From Tetmemena sp. SeJ-2015 (Eukaryota > Ciliophora > Spirotrichea > Sporadotrichida > Oxytrichidae), in assembly GCA_027382625.1 (NCBI GenBank), contig JAJKFJ010021440.1, positions 98,346 to 162,345 on the forward strand: DNA of 64,000 nucleotides. Direction: 5' to 3'. This document shows, one piece after another, positions 10,701 to 21,504 of this stretch. The position numbers were made by a program, and so were the translations under genes. The notes beneath the pieces are model-generated. The model worked only from the letters and a program-made list of their open reading frames with translations, searched no databases and had not been told where the DNA came from. The stretch's first letter is position 1. Every line of letters begins with the position of its first letter.

Positions 10701-12177
10701 CTTGACTTTTATTTAAGAGTTTTCTTGCTCTTTAGTTCCAATATCTATTGTCGTTTGTTAAAAAGAGTTGCTCCTGCTGGTCCTATTTTATTTTCTCCAA
10801 TTAATCCGCCAGTGGTACCACCTGCCATGTTTGATTGGGCTTGAGCTGTTGTAGCCGATCCTTTGGGAAATTCATTCTAGTCATCTTTAAAGATATTTGC
10901 TCCGAATAGAGAAGGTTTCTGGACATGCTTTGAAGTAGCGTTGCCATTATTTTAAGCATTTTGAGGAGAAAATGGCATTTTACCCTCACCCAAAGTTTTA
11001 CTAGCTGCAATTGAATCTCTAGCTTGAGAATTTATGATCAACTTTAAAATAAGGTATATAAATTGAAATGAGTGCCACCATTTCTTGAGTTTACTTGATC
11101 TAAGATGTTTCTCTGCTACCTTTATTAACCAAGATGCTTAATATGCTTAATTCTTCTCATCAGGGCATTCATATCTTCAGTCTCATCTATATCGTAGTGA
11201 CTCTAGCTAGTTTAATTCTATCTGCTAGACTAGTGTTCCCCTACACCTCCTCCTCTATTTGATTTTGTGTTATGAGTTTGGTGAGTGAGATTGGTATGAA
11301 TCTATGTGCCTGGCTTTTGCTTAACTCTTCTTTGGTTTCTTATTTCAGCTTCTGTTTTATGATCTACTATTGGAATGTTAGAGGCTTACAACTATAGTCT
11401 AGGTGGACTATTACTATTATTTTTGACAAGGTATGGAGGGAGGGTTGGTGAATTTTTATTGCTCGTATTGGGAGTTGGCTTTCTTTTCTTCTAAAATTTG
11501 CTCTTCATATTTGTGTTAACATTTAATACATTTTTCTGATCATTGTTCTTCTTGTTTAAGATCCCTCGTACCTTGGGTGAAGCACCATTTTCACGCTATC
11601 TCTAGTTATAAAGCATATATTAAAATTTTAGTTAGAAAGCTCCTTCTCTTCTGTGATACTGCTCGCACTGAAATCCTTTTGGACCCCTCCATTTTTTCCA
11701 GTTGATGTTGTTGGTGATGGAAGGTATGGATTTTTCAATAGGGTATTTTACTGATTCACAAAATTTAAAAGCTTAAAAATAAAGATTGCTTTAATTCATC
11801 ACTCTTCGCCTTATTTTGAAAGTGTTCACAGACGAGGCATTCTTATAAGAAGTAAAGAGTTCTCCCTCATTCCGCTTTTGATCCTAAACAATTATAAAAC
11901 GAGAAAATCTTACAATCGTCAAAGCACTTCCAATTTAAAAGTTGCCAGTGTCATTATCGTCCTTGTCAATAAGTATTTTTAAGTTGGAGGGTTTGCTTTT
12001 GGAAATCAATTTTGGAACACTAAACTAATACTGCAAGGAAGACTGCTAATATTCCGAAGAGTCAACTCTCCTGTCATTCTTTTTTGGTGAGCCTTTTTCA
12101 TCAGTATAAAGATGTTTGGGGCTCAATTATTATTCAGGAGGCTCAAAACCACCTCCTCGCTCTTAGCTCTCTCTCAT
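7762..12177 (-). CDS. Cyclic-nucleotide-gated/EAG-type K+ channel with long disordered N-terminus
   Basis: This is a membrane K+ channel. After removing IESs the frame runs from ATG 12177 to TGA 7762-7764. In order: a long Gln/Asn/Ser-rich N-terminal region; S1 (LLWNFVIIILLLYTSTYMP); S2-S3; an Asp/Ser/Thr-rich extracellular insert; an S4 with regular Arg/Lys (LARLPRLYRLIRIIRLFKIV); a pore with selectivity filter TVGYGD; a C-linker; and a cyclic-nucleotide-binding fold ending at GQHFGDNE. A Gln/Ala-rich tail follows. IES pointers include TTTAAAGGT and AATACT; a 23-nt intron plus an IES with GAG pointer lie after GDNE; a GT-bounded 64-bp segment near 9.53 kb does not fit GT-AG splicing. The N-terminal part above 10.55 kb is in the same frame but could be a separate gene. 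It is paralogous to the channel at 14.2-18.0 kb. Confidence 0.8.
9730..9787. other. IES in the S1 region, pointer TTTAAAGGT
   Basis: The 9-bp repeat is at 9730-9738 and 9779-9787. Removing 49 bp joins IIMPQSTFK directly to the S1 helix (LLWNFVII). Confidence 0.85.
10407..10450. other. IES, pointer AATACT
   Basis: The repeat is at 10407-10412 and 10445-10450. Removing 38 bp joins KIKQMRRQSI to AHDLRHKEV. Confidence 0.75.
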
Positions 12178-12195
12178 TAAAATTTGTTAAATTAT

Positions 12196-13891
12196 TCAAT
12201 TATAAATATCCTTTGTCCATAAATGTTTGATGTAATCAAGGAAGAAGTGAAATTAAACAAATTGAATTAATTAAGTTTGACAAGGTGGTGCTTGAGTAAA
12301 AATTTGAGCTTTCGCTTCCTCAGATCTCATCTTTAATTGCTCCTGCTCTTACGACTGTCTTTGAGAATTAATCCCTTCTAAACTTGGATTCTTTTGCCCT
12401 CTGCTCCTGAATGACAACTGTGTCCTTTCTTAGTTCTCTGAGTGCATGATTTTCATTCTTCTTAATTTTTCTCTTGACCTCTTTCTCATCCGGTCCTTTG
12501 AGTCTCTTCAATGCTTTCTAGTCTAAGAATAGCAGGAAATCATCTATCTCTATTATATAGATACTTTAGTAAATTTTCTAATACACATCTTCAATCAAAG
12601 GTGCGAAAGTAGGAAGTGCTTTGGGCTTTTTATCTTGAAGAAGAACAAGGGGCAAGGATGTGTCCTAAAACTCCTCAATCTTGATCATTTAGTCCTTCTT
12701 AGAGCTAAAGAGCTTGGAATCAAGCAATACCTTATTTACTTCTTTTATTTGCAGCTGAGCTGAGAGGGTTTGCTTAACTAGGGATGTGTATTTTTAATAA
12801 ATGGAAGTGAACCTGGAAATCTATGAACTCTCTCTCTTTTTCTACTTTGAAAGGTATACTGCTATTCTTAAAATCATTCCAGTAAACAAATTAAGAACTT
12901 AAATTTCAGAATTAAAGCAACGTATAAAATGAAATATTTATTCTGAACTCAAAATTTGATAGGTTTATTCTATTAAAATGAAAGGCCTGAACTGAAGAAA
13001 TTTTACTGGAAAATAAATTTATTAAAATGTCGCTCAAAAAGAAAGGTTTAATTGAAGGATTGAATTTTTTCTTGATAGAGGAACAGATATGGATATCTTT
13101 CTCTATCACTTCAAATATAGAATCCAAATTCAGCCTGATTAAAGAACCACTTAGAGAGTAAAGTTCTCCACAAGTCTGTTCAATCAACTCAAGGAATTTA
13201 GAATTTTCAGGGCATTAGAGAATCTCTATAAATACTCTCTAAACTATGATGACATCCTTTATTAGCTCTTGCTGATAACCTTCCTCGTCTTCAAGAGCTA
13301 TAGTTTAAGATGACCCTTCTCTTTTTTCTTTGAGAAGCTGTAGGCTCTTGACGATCTTGATGAGTTTTTACTTTAAAAAGTTAGCAAATACATGACCATT
13401 TTGACCGCAAAGCTCCTTTAAATGCATTAGAAGAACACTCTTTTAAGAGGTCTCTAAAATCTTCTAGTTGAGATAAAATCGGAGGAGAGAATGCACAAAG
13501 GTGTCATATTTCACTTAGTGCTCTTCAGACTGAGCTAGCTCTGGATTATGATAGTCCTTTATTCTCTAGATAATTATTTATAAAAATCTTTAAAGAGTTA
13601 ATCTGGCATTAAATAAATTATGAGTTAGTTCTCTTCTGATTGATCTTTCAAGAGTGTCTTGATCTCTTTTAGTGATTGTGGCAGGTCGAATACAAACTTC
13701 AGCTTATTATTTTTCTCCTGCTCCTCCGTGAGGTTGATTAATCTCAGATTCTTCTCTTTGACTTCTGCTGGTTCTGCTTTTTAGTCTCTGCCTTCTCTTC
13801 TAAAGCCGCCTCCAAATTTGTTGAAGTTTGTCCCTTAGCGCTTTGTAGAGTGCTTGAATTGCTTAGTCATGTGACGAGTTGCTTTCCCCAT
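12196..13891 (-). CDS. NOP14: NOP14-like nucleolar protein (SSU processome)
   Basis: The frame starts MGKATRHMTKQFK at ATG 13891 and ends at TGA 12196-12198 after joining blocks. A glycine-rich FGGGF stretch is followed by KLKFVFDLPQSLKEIKTLL, then YHNPELAQSEEHQVKYDTFV, which resembles the conserved NOP14 core (Phe-x-x-Pro with helical repeats, then a Tyr-His-Pro motif). The C-terminal part contains HALRELRKDTVVIQEQ, matching the ALRELRKD signature of the family, and ends with a Lys/Arg/Glu helix. NOP14 works in 18S rRNA processing in the nucleolus. The N-terminal region upstream of the Gly-rich patch is much shorter than usual for NOP14, so part may lie on another MDS or be missing. Frame changes near 13.58 kb, 12.9 kb and 12.33 kb imply IESs whose pointers I did not fix. 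Confidence 0.65.
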
Positions 13892-14181
13892 TTTATATAT
13901 TCTATATTATTTATTACTGCCTAAGTCATATATGAATAAGTTAAAAAACAAAAAAATCTCACTAATTAAAAGGAAATATTGATCTTTGAAATTTAAGCAA
14001 AAAATCATCATTATATCAGATACTTATAAAATATATATAGATATTTACTTCTTTGTAATACCTAATTGCACAAATTTTAAATATAGTATACTTTTTATAA
14101 TAAACTTGGCAATACTAGGTATTAAGCTTTGACCTATTATCGAGTGCTGCAATTATTATTTAAATTATAATTATAACAAAA

Positions 14182-17100
14182 ATGAGTTAAATCCTCGTAA
14201 GTTAAAATTAAACAAGAGTATTGATACTTAATTGATTTATGTAAGTTAGATCCCTAACAACGGTGGAAGGGTGAACATAGCTAATTCATCGCATTAGCTA
14301 AGTCAAAAACAGCAAGGACTCTTTTAGCTCAATCAAGGGGGCTCCTTCACTAACTCTAAAAATTCCACCTAGCAAAATCAAAACTCAAATCAACGAAATA
14401 ATGTGCCCTCGTAACTCTCCTCCATTTAAGCTCAGGCCAAATTGCAAAAGAACCTTTTAGATCTCTCTCAGCAATAAAACTAAGTCTATATAAGGAAAAA
14501 CTCAAAGGCAGCTGGCCCAAATTTCATTCAACCCACTTTGCAAATTCCTCAAGATGATGGCACTAATCTCAGGTCACAATTATAGCACCAGTAGCAACAA
14601 TAATTGAATTCAAGTTCTAATAAGAACAAGGCGCAAAATCAAAGTCTTATGATGCAGCAACTCTAAGATGTAGATCTATAAATTTATAGATAGATATTGA
14701 AATATAGTTAAATACAATTTTAATCATGAAATTAAAAACTCAAAGGCCCCTACCCAAAAATATGATGTCAATACAAATGCTTTACAGAAAAAGAAATCCA
14801 CTTTTGTTGAGCATAACTAGATGGGCGACGGGGAAAGCCAAGAGTTTGAATTTATGCCAAAGGCTTCTATAAGAACGCCTCAAAATGGAAAATAAAAAAT
14901 TAAGGTCGATTCTCCTAAGAGATAGAAAAAGGAATCCTAATAAAGTGGATTCAACTACAGCTTTAAGCAAAATAATGGCAAGAATTAGGATTTGAATTAG
15001 TCTAGTGCTGGACTTCTAAAGTCAGAAAAGAAATCTTTCAGAAAAAGCTAAATTATAGATTAAGAAAACCAAAGTTGGATGCTTATTTATTAAAATTAAG
15101 TACTCATTTATAAAAGAATGGATTGCTAAATTGAAAAGCTGTTGCAGAAGAAAAAAGAAGGAAGATAAAAATCTTAAAAATGAAAATGAGTATAGCTCTG
15201 GAGAATCAGACACAGAGTTTGAAACTCCATATAGTGAGCTGACTTTCAAAGAAAGACAAGATAGAGTAAAATATTTGTGGCACAGAACTATTCTTAAAGC
15301 CAAGGGAGCAGCCCATATTTTGGCAAAGTTTGGAGAGTTGAATAAGAAGATTTATCTTTATGGTGCTGCTAGGAAAGGTGAGGAACCGGAGGATCCTAAT
15401 GCAATTATGATAAAGAATAGAAAGTGTATTATTCTTCCTGATGACAAAATGAAAGCATATTGGAATTTGATTATAACCTGTCTGTTACTCTATACAGCCT
15501 CTTATGTTTTTTTTATTATTTAATACTTCTGCATCATTAATTTTTATTTGTTCCGTTTAGAATAGCTTTCGTAGACGATAACACAACGGAGATGATAGTA
15601 TTCGATACTTTAGTAGACTCTATCTTTTTAACAGATTGTATTCTGAGTTTTTTCACTGCCTTAGAAGATCCTAAAGTTGGAATAGAAGTCAGGCATTCCA
15701 AAATAGCAGTGGTTTACATAAAATCTTGGTTCTTTATAGATGTGATGTCTTGCTTATAATTGAAATTTATGCGATTATAATAAAATTAACTTCCCAATGC
15801 AACTACTTGAACTCTATCTGTAATCTTCTTAGAGTGGAGGATCCAAGAAGTCTCAAACTTCTAGTGTTAAGCTTTTGAGACTTACTAGGCTTCCAAGACT
15901 TTATAGATTGGTGAGATTACTCAGAATCTTTAAGATAAATTCTCCAACTAGTTATTTTATGTTGAAAGATGTTGAGGCTATTCAGGCATAATAGTTAAAT
16001 GAGAAGACTTATGGATGCCATAAAAATGAATGCTGGAATAATGAGAATGATCAGCGTTACAATCACTGTATTTTTCCTAGTTCACTTAATAGGATGCATT
16101 TGGTTCCTAAGCGCCAAGCTAGATGACTTTAATCCTGACACCTGGGTGGTGAGGTTTGGATATCTAGACTTTGATTCTGGTGCACAGTTAAATTTCTTTA
16201 TAGAGTGAGTGAATTTAACCTGCATAATTAAGTAAGTATCTTGCTTCAATTTACTGGGCCCTATAGACCCTAACAACTGTAGGATTTGGAGACATTAGTG
16301 CGAAGACTATAGCTGAGAAGATCATAGCCATTCTGTGGATGATTTTTGGAGTTGGCTTCTATTCCTTCACAATTGGTAATCTGTCCCAAATTATTGCATC
16401 AATTGATACCTAGTCAGCAATATTATCTCAAAAATTATCTATACTTCAAGAGTTCGCAAAACGCACTAACCTTCCAACCGATGTCATGTTTAGAATCAGA
16501 AGACATTTGGAGAATAACAACAAACACCACATCATTCAATTTATAGGCACTCACTCAGAATCTTAGTATTTATTTTAACACCAAAATAACTTAGAGGAGT
16601 AAGAAAAGCTTCTGAATGATCTTCCAGCAGCTCTAAGAAGTGAAGTCTTAAAGCATACGCATGGAGAAATCATTCAGAAGATAAACTTCTTCAGAGATAA
16701 AGATCCTGATTTCTTGTGGGCTATTCTCCCTGCTCTCAGACCCATCAAGCTTTTACCCACAGATGTACTGTACACTTAATTTAATTGCTAAAATGTTTAG
16801 CCTGAATTAATACTTAGGGAGATCACTCAGATGAAAGTAATTCCATATTCTTATTATTATTAACATGGTTTGTAGTATACTTCATTAAGAAGGGTAGAAT
16901 AAAGTTGTACATAGACGTGAATGAAAATAATCCAGATGCCTCTGAACCCCTAAATATTGCTTTTATTGCTTATGTGGAAGGTTCTTACTTTGGTGACTCC
17001 GATATCTATTTCTAATAGTTTCCACCTGTAATTAATTATTAAAATGACTTCAACTTATATAGGCTAATGAGCAACAAGAAAATAATGATGACTCTAATCT

Positions 17101-17997
17101 TGCACTGTCCATAACGAAACCAAACTAGATACTCTCTAAAACTGATGATTCCAGCAAGGGGAGAGACTCTACCGCAGTTGCAGACACTGAGTGTCACTTG
17201 CTAGTCCTAAATAGAAAGGATTTAATTGCGCTAGGAGAGGACTTTGAAATAATCAGTTAAGAAATGAGGGAAATTGCAAATGAGAGAAAGAAGAATCATG
17301 AGAGACTGATTACTGAAGCACTCGCTGAGCATTTTTAGAGCCTCAAAATCCTTGCACAAGCTAGAGGGGAGCAATTTATTATGCCTAAAAACGCAACACC
17401 AAAAGTAACAATTTTCAAAGCATCATAATTTTAGACTCTTATGATACAAGGATCACTAATAATAGTTTAAACTTTACTTTCTAGAATATAGAAGTTTATC
17501 ATCTGGCCTTGGTTCTCCTATATTGAATGGAAGGTAAGATATGATGACAACAAACAATAATGGAGGATCAGGGGGACAGCCTCGAGGTGGAATGTTCTCA
17601 GACGCTCTACATAAGCTTAATTCAAACCAAAGATAGCCATCGTCAATTCAAGGGGCTTAAAATCCAAAACTCTAGCAAAAAGAACAGCAGGTAGAGAATG
17701 CCAAAAATGAGCTTGAAAAGAAATAAAAGCACTTCAGAGAAGACTATAATTAGACTCTCGTCAATTTCCAAAACAATATGAATTTCCTGTCAATTCATGC
17801 TGATGAAATCAATGGACTATTCACAAGGTACCAAGACTAAAGATCTAGAATTATGACTACAATGACCTCAATGAGAGATTAAGCCTAACTTTTGAAGAAT
17901 AAGTAAGAAATCCACTATTTAACGAGCTTATAGTTCTGATATATTGAAGGGAAGCCTTGACATGATAGTTGATAATATGAGTAAACAGAAAAACTGA
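14182..17997 (+). CDS. Cyclic-nucleotide-gated/EAG-type K+ channel, second paralog
   Basis: The start ATG at 14182 is joined through pointer GTAAGTTA. The Gln/Asn-rich N-terminal region of roughly 330 residues ends at a Cys-Cys-basic cluster (KSCCRRKKKEDKN). Then follow S1, the conserved TASYVPFRIAFVDD (restored by the TGTT-pointer IES), an Arg-rich S4 (LLRLTRLPRLYRLVRLLR), a pore with TTVGFGD, a C-linker, and a cyclic-nucleotide-binding domain (LYTQGDHSDEIYFIKKGRIK) restored by one IES and one 39-nt intron. A Gln-rich coiled-coil tail follows. GT-AG introns of 28, 39 and 35 nt are clear (start GTGAGT at 16207, then about 16841 and 17030). A further frame change near 17.9 kb needs about 10 bp removed; this may be a tiny IES or an assembly error. 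Stop TGA is at 17995-17997. Confidence 0.85.
14197..14248. other. IES, pointer GTAAGTTA
   Basis: The 8-bp repeat is at 14197-14204 and 14241-14248. Removing 44 bp links the start codon block MSQIL to VSQIPNNGGR. Confidence 0.8.
14680..14733. other. IES, pointer AAATT
   Basis: The repeat is at 14680-14684 and 14729-14733. Removing 49 bp joins DVDLQI to KNSKAPTQKYD. Confidence 0.65.
15043..15139. other. IES, pointer AAAAGC
   Basis: The repeat is at 15043-15048 and 15134-15139. Removing 91 bp joins KKSFRKS to CCRRKKKEDKN. Confidence 0.8.
15505..15552. other. IES between S1 and S2, pointer TGTT
   Basis: TGTT occurs at 15505-15508 and 15549-15552. Removing 44 AT-rich bp restores the conserved SYVPFRIAF; the alternative GT-AG intron ending at the downstream TTTAG would shift the frame. 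Confidence 0.85.
16774..16816. other. IES in the cNMP-binding domain, pointer ACTTA
   Basis: ACTTA occurs at 16774-16778 and 16812-16816. Removing 38 bp yields LYTQGDHSDE. The segment does not begin with GT or end with AG, so it is not a spliceosomal intron. Confidence 0.85.
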
Positions 17998-18145
17998 AGG
18001 CAAGAGTCGTAAGCATTTGGAATTTAAGAGTGATCTCAGATCAATATTTTTTGTAAATTATCTAACTTTACTTATCTAGTTGAAGCAGTTTAAATTTTTG
18101 TATGAAATAAAAAGAGAAAAAAACTTAGATGACTAACTATTGACC

Positions 18146-21100
18146 ATCAATTTAAGACATTTTTTCTGATTTATATTTGGTTTTTTCTTGAATGTTTTCC
18201 ACTTAGCTATGGCTAAACCTCCTCCTAAACTTGAGGGGCCTCTTCAACTTTCCACCTTTCATCAACAACTCTCCTCCTATCCATAATTTTCTTGGCAACC
18301 TCTCTTACTACCAGCAGCTATTTATGCTTGGTTCTTCTCTTTAACTAATCATGCTCATCTTCCAATTAGTCTTGACCTATTTCAAGAGTTTTCTTAATCG
18401 CTATATGCTTTGGCTCTCTCAACTCTTCTCTGAGTGTATCACATCCCCTTATAAGATTTATCAAGCTATCTTTCTTTTCTTGAAGTCTCTTTTTCATTTC
18501 AGTTTCTCCTGTGTTAGTCTCATGCTTATCAGCCTTCGTCATCTCAAAGTAATCTCTATATCTCTGAATTACTTTTTACGACTAAGTTTAATCGGTCCTT
18601 GACTTAAGTTTGCTCAATTATTGTTGTTGAGGCAAGCTGCTGAAGTTTTATTTATCAAAACTTTAAATAGCTGAGTTTTAAATAGGTGGCAAGCCTTAAA
18701 ATGAGTCTAAGAGCAGCTTTTATTTACTATTTATTCTCTAGAGAGCTTGGTTTATTTATAATCCTAAGTCATTTCCTTCCTCGATGGCTCTCTATTAGAG
18801 GCCTTCTATCTCTTTAGACTTATCAGCAAAGAATATTTTCTTTGGGCTTGAAATTTATCCATCGTTTTCTATTGATGTCTAATAGTAGTGCTCCCTTTGA
18901 TCGTTAATAAGTTTTTAAGACACAAATGGCTTATAGCTTGGTGGCTTCTTTTTCTCAAAGTTGTTAATTGCAGTTACTGATTAGTACCTTATATTATTTT
19001 TCAAGGCCTCTGTGGCTTAATTCTTCTAGAGGAAGCTTAAATTAGAGTAGGAATTGGAAATTTGTAAATTTCTTTCTTGATTTTGTTAGACAAAGGATGA
19101 TTGGATATCCTATGCAGTAATAGTAGGATCGACGAATGAATTTTTCCCTTGTTGCTAATTGAAAAGTTGAGAGTTGTTCTAAAAAAAGAGTGAAGTGTTT
19201 TTATTTGGAAGGATCATAGATTACTGCGACTAAAAAAGAGCTCGTTGCTTTTCCTTTTGCTCTATACATGCCTCTATATAGTTCATCATTTCAAAAGGGC
19301 TAAAAAATCCCTTCTTTTGTACCTCCTTCTTCTATTTCTCTCTTATAAGTAATAATTTAGAACAAAAATTAACTTTCAATGAATTCATTTATTGGTAGAC
19401 GGAAACTAGAATACGATTGTTGCCTCCATTTCTATGTTAAAGGTGTCTCGTTATTAACTTTAGCTTGTCTTTAGGATTAGCTACCGAGAGTCTTATACTT
19501 ATAATCAAGCTAGGTCTAAATTACTTATTGGAGTTGCTTCTCATGTTTGTTTTACTTTAACCCAGATAAGCCTCTGAATGTATTTTGTTTATTCAAGCTC
19601 TTTTACAACTTTTTATTTTTAAAGAATAATTACAGAATAAATTAAACTAGAAGTGGAGTTCATCTAGATGCATTTCAGAAGGGTCATTTGTATTAGCATC
19701 TGCCTAATTATCCTAAATAGATTGTTTGGGCTCTTTTATAGGAGATAGATTTTAAGGCAAGTTTTCTTCTTTAATCTTGGCCTGACTTATTTCGCTATAC
19801 CAATCCTCTTCTTCGTTCTCAGTTTGATAACTTACTTTTCTAAATTGAGAATAGCTCTTTGGATTTGGGGAGGCAATTTTTTTAATTTAAATGAATCATC
19901 AATCCACTTTTAGTTAATTTTGCTTTATACCTTTGACTTAAGTATAGCATTATTCTTAGAATCATCAAGCAATTCTATATCTATCTCAGTTTTATTCTTC
20001 TTCTCTTGTTCCCTTGCCCTCAATTTATTAGATTGAATCTCTTCTTACATAGCAACCACGTTGGCAATTCTGTCTTGGATATTTTTAAGTTTCTTTCTGT
20101 TGCTCACGCTCAGAGATTGCTGAATACTCTTTACTAGAATACGACTCACTGACTGTAGCTCTCTGGGCGAAAGTCTGAACATTGCTAGGCCCAGATTTTT
20201 ATCGAATACTCGTTTTGAGTAATCTATTTCCTACTTCTAGAGAGAAGTATCTTAAAAATTCTTATCTTTAAAGAAAACTAACTATTCACATAATGAGATG
20301 ATCTTGATTCATAAAACTGGAGTCGAGAATTGGATCAGAGGTTATCATATCTTTAAGCTCTTACATACTTGTATCTATACCTTCCTGCAAGTCCCTTTGA
20401 ACTATATTTGGCAGTGATTACTAATACCTGGCTGAATGCATGGGAAAAAGAGATATACTCCTTAATTTATAATTCAAAATTAAGTGAGATTAAGCTTAAG
20501 CATTTCAAGAATTCACTTCTCTTCCATCAACATTGTTTTTCATGAAGAGCTATTTATCGAATCCTGTTTTATTTTAAGAATCCACTCTTTAGAACTAAGT
20601 TAAAACTAATCATCTTATACTGATAAAAAAACAACTAAATTTATTGAGCGAGGTCTTATTTAGGAGTCTAATTTTTTACCCTCAAAAGAGAATAAGACTT
20701 TTTATTGTGCTCTCTCTATATTATTTTATCTTAAACCTTTTTGAGAAATCCTTTTTCTTTATCAACTCCTTAGTTTTAAGCAATAAATTGCAAAAATAGT
20801 AAGTTAGTTTGCTTATCGCTAATTTTTTGGTGAGGAACTTTAGTCAATGACTGGCTCGCTAATGCTCTCAATTTGGCTCTTTGAATAAGCCTTGAGTAGC
20901 TTTTAATTTGCCATTTTAATATGAGCGTCTGGCAGAATCAACTTAACTTTCTTTTTGGGGCTGTTCTTATCACTAATTTAAGTAGGAGCAGAATCTTATG
21001 CATCTTCACTGTTTGTTATTTAATTTAAGAAGTAAGCTCGCCATTTTTTACCTGTTTTATTTGATAGTTATATCAAAAGTGTAGAGAATATTTATAGATA

Positions 21101-21308
21101 TCTATCAACTAATCATCACGCATCCATAACCCTCTTCTAATACAAATTTTATTCTTCAAATTCTCAATTGCAAACAAGTTTTAATAGAGGAAATTAATTT
21201 TACAGATAAATCATTTGGTGAAACTTTGGCTAGTATGACTGCTGCTGGTCTTAAATCATAATTGATAGCACTCGAATCCAATAAATCTTATTTGCAAATC
21301 ATTTTCAT
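18146..21308 (-). CDS. Large Gln-rich, coiled-coil hypothetical protein
   Basis: The frame starts MKMICKQDLLDSSAIN at ATG 21308 and ends at TGA 18146-18148. Blocks in order: a short ordered N-terminus (LRPAAVILAKVSPNDLSVKL); a basic/Gln region; a segment with VFDKNLGLAMFRLSPRELQS and a helical stretch rich in Lys/Gln; an acidic patch with NEEEDWYSEISQAKIKEEN; then an uninterrupted ~1.4 kb frame (about 18.15-19.56 kb) that is Asn/Gln/Ser-rich and turns into long charged helices (MKKRLQEKKDSLINLIRGCD, then REVAKKIMDRRRVVDERWKV). Frame breaks near 19.6-19.7, 19.87-19.9, 20.3-20.5, 20.7 and 21.1 kb imply IESs or introns not resolved here. The coiled coil suggests a structural or scaffold role; I recognise no family. 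Confidence 0.55.
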
Positions 21309-21504
21309 CTTATAATTAATAATAATCTAAATTTTAAGATTTGGAGTATATCCAAAAAGAATTTGTACTATTTAGCATCAGAAAACATCACAGTACACTC
21401 ACCTTAGACTATTGAAAGTAGGTATTATACTTTATCTCTTCTGTTTTCATACTCACAGACTCTCTGAAGACTATATAGTTATATTAATTTAATTTATAAT
21501 AGAA

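Noticed and set aside
15508..15560. Reading the SYVPF interruption as a GT-AG intron (GTTTT...TTTAG)
   Set aside because: It destroys the conserved VPFR residues and shifts the frame; the TGTT pointer solution fits.
17900..17915. A 10-bp IES in the channel C-terminus
   Set aside because: A deletion between two AAG triplets restores frame, but the evidence is too thin to separate it from an assembly error.
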